DNA of 16,116 nt. It comes from an uncultured Bacilli bacterium (GTDB taxonomy: Bacteria; Bacillota_I; Bacilli_A; RF39; UBA660). The position numbers were made by a program, and so were the translations under genes. Below, in pieces: positions 13,812 through 16,116 of this stretch. The first letter of the stretch is position 1. Each line of letters begins with the position of its first letter. The notes under the pieces are model-generated. The model was given only the letters and a program-made list of their open reading frames with translations, was not told the origin of the DNA and ran no database searches. Location: positions 1 to 16,116 of the forward strand of contig CANQDN010000012.1 in the NCBI GenBank assembly GCA_947593275.1. The letters run 5' to 3'.

Positions 13812-15872
13812 CTAATTAGTGGAAGTGGTATAACTATTTAACTTTTTATCTAAATAGTTAAAGTAGTTCGTTCGAATAGCTAAACTACTCATCTTTAATT
13901 TTAAACTAATTTTTTCATTAATTGCAAGTAATTCTTCATCACTATACACTTTTTTTGTATAGTATTTCATAAAATTAGTGCTGGCATCATAAAATCCTAC
14001 GGCATTTTTCCAAGATCCATCTGGAAATACCACCATTGATTCAAATTCATCACTTAAGATATCTTTGCCCATATAAATTCGGGAATCATAACTTAAATTA
14101 AATAAATTAGCAATGGTTGGAGTAATATCTATATATGTTGCATATTCATCAAAAGTTGTTCCTTTAAGACTTGGATTATAGATTAAAAATGGTACTTGAT
14201 CAGCATTATTATCTATATTTACTTCATAGCCTAAAGCTTCTGTTAGGTCTTTATCTTGAAGGCCATAAGGATAATGATCGGCATATAAAACAATAACTGT
14301 ATCATCTAAGAGATTTCTTTCTTCTAATCCTTCAAGTAGAACTCCAATTGCTTCATCGACAACTTTAAGCTTAGACATGTAGCGTCTTACATCTTTAGAA
14401 TATTCTTCATTAAAGGTAGATTCATATAAATCATTATATTTACTAGGACTAGAATATGGCATATGAGTTGTAACAGTGGTTATCCAAGACATAAATGGTT
14501 CATTAGTTTCTCTTTCATCTAACTTGGATAAATAGAAATTCATGAGATCAATATCACTAGCCCAATCGCCATAAGTATAACTATAATAGATATTCATATC
14601 TTGAACTTTATAAAATTTATTACTGCCCATATTTTTATGGATCTCAGTTCGATAATAATATTGATCATAATGATCATGGAAACTATTAGTTGTATAGCCT
14701 TCATTATTAAATAAATTAAATATACTTTCAAAATACTTATTATCAGCATATAAATTAGCTGTACAAGTATTATTAATTGAATATAAACTAATCATTCCAC
14801 TCATTTCATTATTTCCTGTACTGCAAGAATTTCTTGGAGAATAATAATTAGCAAAATTCCAACCTTCGTTATATATCTTACTTAAATTGGGATATAATTC
14901 TTTATTTAGGGCTAAATTGCTACCTGATTCAAGCATGATCATAATTAGATTTTTACCTTCAAATAAACCTGTATATTTATTGGTAAAAGTTGATTCATTA
15001 CTAATAAAATATTTATTTAAAGTATTATAATTATTATTCTTTTCAGAAGTGATTATTTCTTTCCATATTTCATTATCAATATCTAAGTGTTCCTTTTTTT
15101 CTTCTTCACCAAATTTACTTGGAGCGGTAACACTTGTATTAGGTATTAAATTGGGATTATAATCTATATCTGTATTAATCTCTTTACCAGGTAAAAAATA
15201 TTCTTTTACATCCAATATTCCAAAGCCAATATAGCCAAAATCATTAACGGCTAGACTAGGATTAGTGGGTTTTAAGAAAAGATCATAACTTTTGACTGCT
15301 TGAGTTTTATTTTGCATAAAATCTAGTTTTAAAGTAAAGTAGTAGGAAGTTATACCTAAAATAATTAATAAAACTGGGGTAAATCTTGCGATTATATAAG
15401 ATATACTCTTCTTCCTTTTAGGTAAGTCTAAAGTTACTTTTTTATCAATAAATATATAATAAACTAGAAGTAAGATAAAAGGAATTAAAAGAATGTAATA
15501 AATTGGTTTAAAACTACGAATAAAATCGCCAATATATGATTTTACGGCGCCCGCTTGAGAACTTGTTCCAATTGAAATGTAAGAACCAATAAAGCCTTTA
15601 AAACCTAATTCAACTATTCCATATATAGCTACACCTAATATAATAACTCCATTTAATATTTTATTAATAATCTTAGGTAAAAATGAGAAAATAAATCCTA
15701 ATAACAGGGCGATAATATTAATACTTAAGAAAATTCTTAAAAAATCATAACTTATAATTTTAAGATTAGAAATTAATCTAAAACAAATTTCTAAATATAA
15801 GAAAGATAAAATTAAAATTAAATAATTTTTTAAAAATTTACTCTGCCATAATTTCTTTATTTTCTTTTTCAT
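13812..15872 (-). CDS. LtaS-type lipoteichoic acid synthase / phosphoglycerol transferase
   Basis: 686-residue membrane protein with the LtaS layout: five N-terminal transmembrane helices (about 15-34, 44-66, 72-93, 123-143, 158-180), a linker, and an extracellular sulfatase-fold domain from about residue 300. Motifs fit the family: metal-binding E315 in IMLESGS, nucleophile T352 in SCSTGNNE, H470 in TTHMPY and the metal pair D532-H533 in LYADHYP. LtaS enzymes transfer glycerol phosphate from phosphatidylglycerol to build lipoteichoic acid outside the cell. A related role here, such as modifying another glycolipid or glycan, is also possible, because the catalytic loop differs from the usual GKTSDAE form. 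The ATG at 15870-15872 has AGGAG ten bases upstream and lies within the rnhB 3' end (35-base overlap). Confidence 0.88.
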   Translation of the reverse strand: MKKKIKKLWQSKFLKNYLILILSFLYLEICFRLISNLKIISYDFLRIFLSINIIALLLGFIFSFLPKIINKILNGVIILGVAIYGIVELGFKGFIGSYISIGTSSQAGAVKSYIGDFIRSFKPIYYILLIPFILLLVYYIFIDKKVTLDLPKRKKSISYIIARFTPVLLIILGITSYYFTLKLDFMQNKTQAVKSYDLFLKPTNPSLAVNDFGYIGFGILDVKEYFLPGKEINTDIDYNPNLIPNTSVTAPSKFGEEEKKEHLDIDNEIWKEIITSEKNNNYNTLNKYFISNESTFTNKYTGLFEGKNLIMIMLESGSNLALNKELYPNLSKIYNEGWNFANYYSPRNSCSTGNNEMSGMISLYSINNTCTANLYADNKYFESIFNLFNNEGYTTNSFHDHYDQYYYRTEIHKNMGSNKFYKVQDMNIYYSYTYGDWASDIDLMNFYLSKLDERETNEPFMSWITTVTTHMPYSSPSKYNDLYESTFNEEYSKDVRRYMSKLKVVDEAIGVLLEGLEERNLLDDTVIVLYADHYPYGLQDKDLTEALGYEVNIDNNADQVPFLIYNPSLKGTTFDEYATYIDITPTIANLFNLSYDSRIYMGKDILSDEFESMVVFPDGSWKNAVGFYDASTNFMKYYTKKVYSDEELLAINEKISLKLKMSSLAIRTNYFNYLDKKLNSYTTSTN
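13831..13860 (-). repeat. Perfect 10-bp inverted repeat at the 3' end of the ltaS-like gene
   Basis: TAACTATTTA and TAAATAGTTA (13831-13840 and 13851-13860) pair perfectly around a 10-base loop, within the last codons of the ltaS-like gene and about 30 bases before the topA ATG. No T-tract follows, so it is not a standard terminator. It could shape mRNA processing or topA translation, or be chance in AT-rich DNA. Confidence 0.45.
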
Positions 15873-16116
15873 GTTTGTTCATCTCCTCTAAAACTTCTTT
15901 TACTGGCTTATATGTTAAGCGATATTCTTCTATTATACCATATTTTTTAATTAAATCTAGATGTTCTTTAGTAGGATAGCCTTTATGTTTTTTAAAATTA
16001 TATAAAGGATACTTTTTATCTAAATCATACATTATTCTATCTCGAGTTACTTTTGCAATGACACTCGCGGCGGCGATAGATAAAGATAGAGCATCACCAT
16101 GAATTATGGGTCAACA
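15838..16116 (-). CDS. rnhB: Ribonuclease HII, C-terminal part (frame interrupted by TGA near the window edge)
   Basis: RNase HII cuts the RNA strand in RNA-DNA hybrids and removes misincorporated ribonucleotides. Reading in frame from the right edge gives HGDALSLSIAAASVIAKV, then TRDRIMYDLDKKYP and FKKHKGYPTKEHLDLIKKYG, which are the family's C-terminal signatures, followed by a charged tail of about 30 residues. The N-terminal catalytic acidic motifs are outside the window. In this frame an in-frame TGA falls at 16111-16113, just before a CCC (16108-16110) and the PIIHGD segment. Adding one C to that run would instead give VDPIIHGD. So this is either a frameshifted gene or a sequence error; TGA read as tryptophan is less likely. 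It overlaps the ltaS-like gene and heads the rnhB-ltaS-topA group. An ATG at 16030 is too far inside the domain to be the real start. Confidence 0.85.

Noticed and set aside
16111..16113. TGA as tryptophan (genetic code 4)
   Set aside because: Kept only as a question. Conserved tryptophans throughout the window are TGG and no long gene contains an internal TGA, so a frameshift or sequence error at the edge is simpler.
1..16116. CRISPR array, tRNA or rRNA genes, insertion sequences, prophage or toxin-antitoxin loci
   Set aside because: No regularly spaced repeats, cloverleaf-like sequences, transposase motifs or phage genes were seen on either strand.

Overview
The window is a strongly AT-rich stretch of bacterial chromosome that reads like a low-GC Bacillota/Bacilli-type lineage, possibly a small-genome or uncultured relative of Erysipelotrichia or the Mollicutes. 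Supporting signs are an HrcA/CIRCE-controlled hrcA-grpE-dnaK operon, a DnaK without the large nucleotide-domain insertion of Gram-negative proteins, an LtaS-type phosphoglycerol transferase, M3B oligoendopeptidase F, strong AGGAGG-like ribosome binding sites and consensus sigma-A promoters. The species cannot be named from this sequence. Fourteen of the fifteen genes are on the minus strand, so the window is transcribed almost entirely from right to left. Every visible stop codon is TAA (11) or TAG (3), while conserved tryptophans are TGG.

From right to left (the direction of transcription): the 3' end of rnhB (RNase HII) overlaps an ltaS-like gene, which runs directly into topA (topoisomerase I with three zinc ribbons). 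These three probably form one transcript. Next comes a PlsC-like acyltransferase with its own extended -10 promoter. A two-gene signalling cassette follows: a multi-pass membrane histidine kinase overlapping by one base a stand-alone receiver-domain regulator. Downstream, behind its own promoter, is an ABC-2 exporter pair whose permease starts at TTG inside the end of the ATPase gene.

The middle of the window (about 4.5-6.4 kb) holds three genes I do not recognise: a 137-residue helical protein with a near-consensus promoter, a 124-residue three-helix membrane protein (the only plus-strand gene, overlapping the 137-residue gene tail to tail by 8 bases), and a 340-residue helical protein ended by a clean intrinsic terminator.

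The left part is the heat-shock operon hrcA-grpE-dnaK. Its promoter is a perfect TTGACA-N17-TATAAT, with a CIRCE operator near the start of transcription and a second, imperfect CIRCE-like repeat over the -35 side. dnaJ, often next to dnaK in this operon, is not here. A stem-loop follows dnaK, then pepF, which runs off the left edge.

No tRNA, rRNA, CRISPR array, insertion sequence or prophage was seen. No intergenic stretch exceeds about 150 bases. The window looks mostly like ordinary core chromosome. The points most worth a second look are the doubled CIRCE, an in-frame TGA in the rnhB fragment at the right edge, the output-less kinase/receiver pair, and the three unknown genes.
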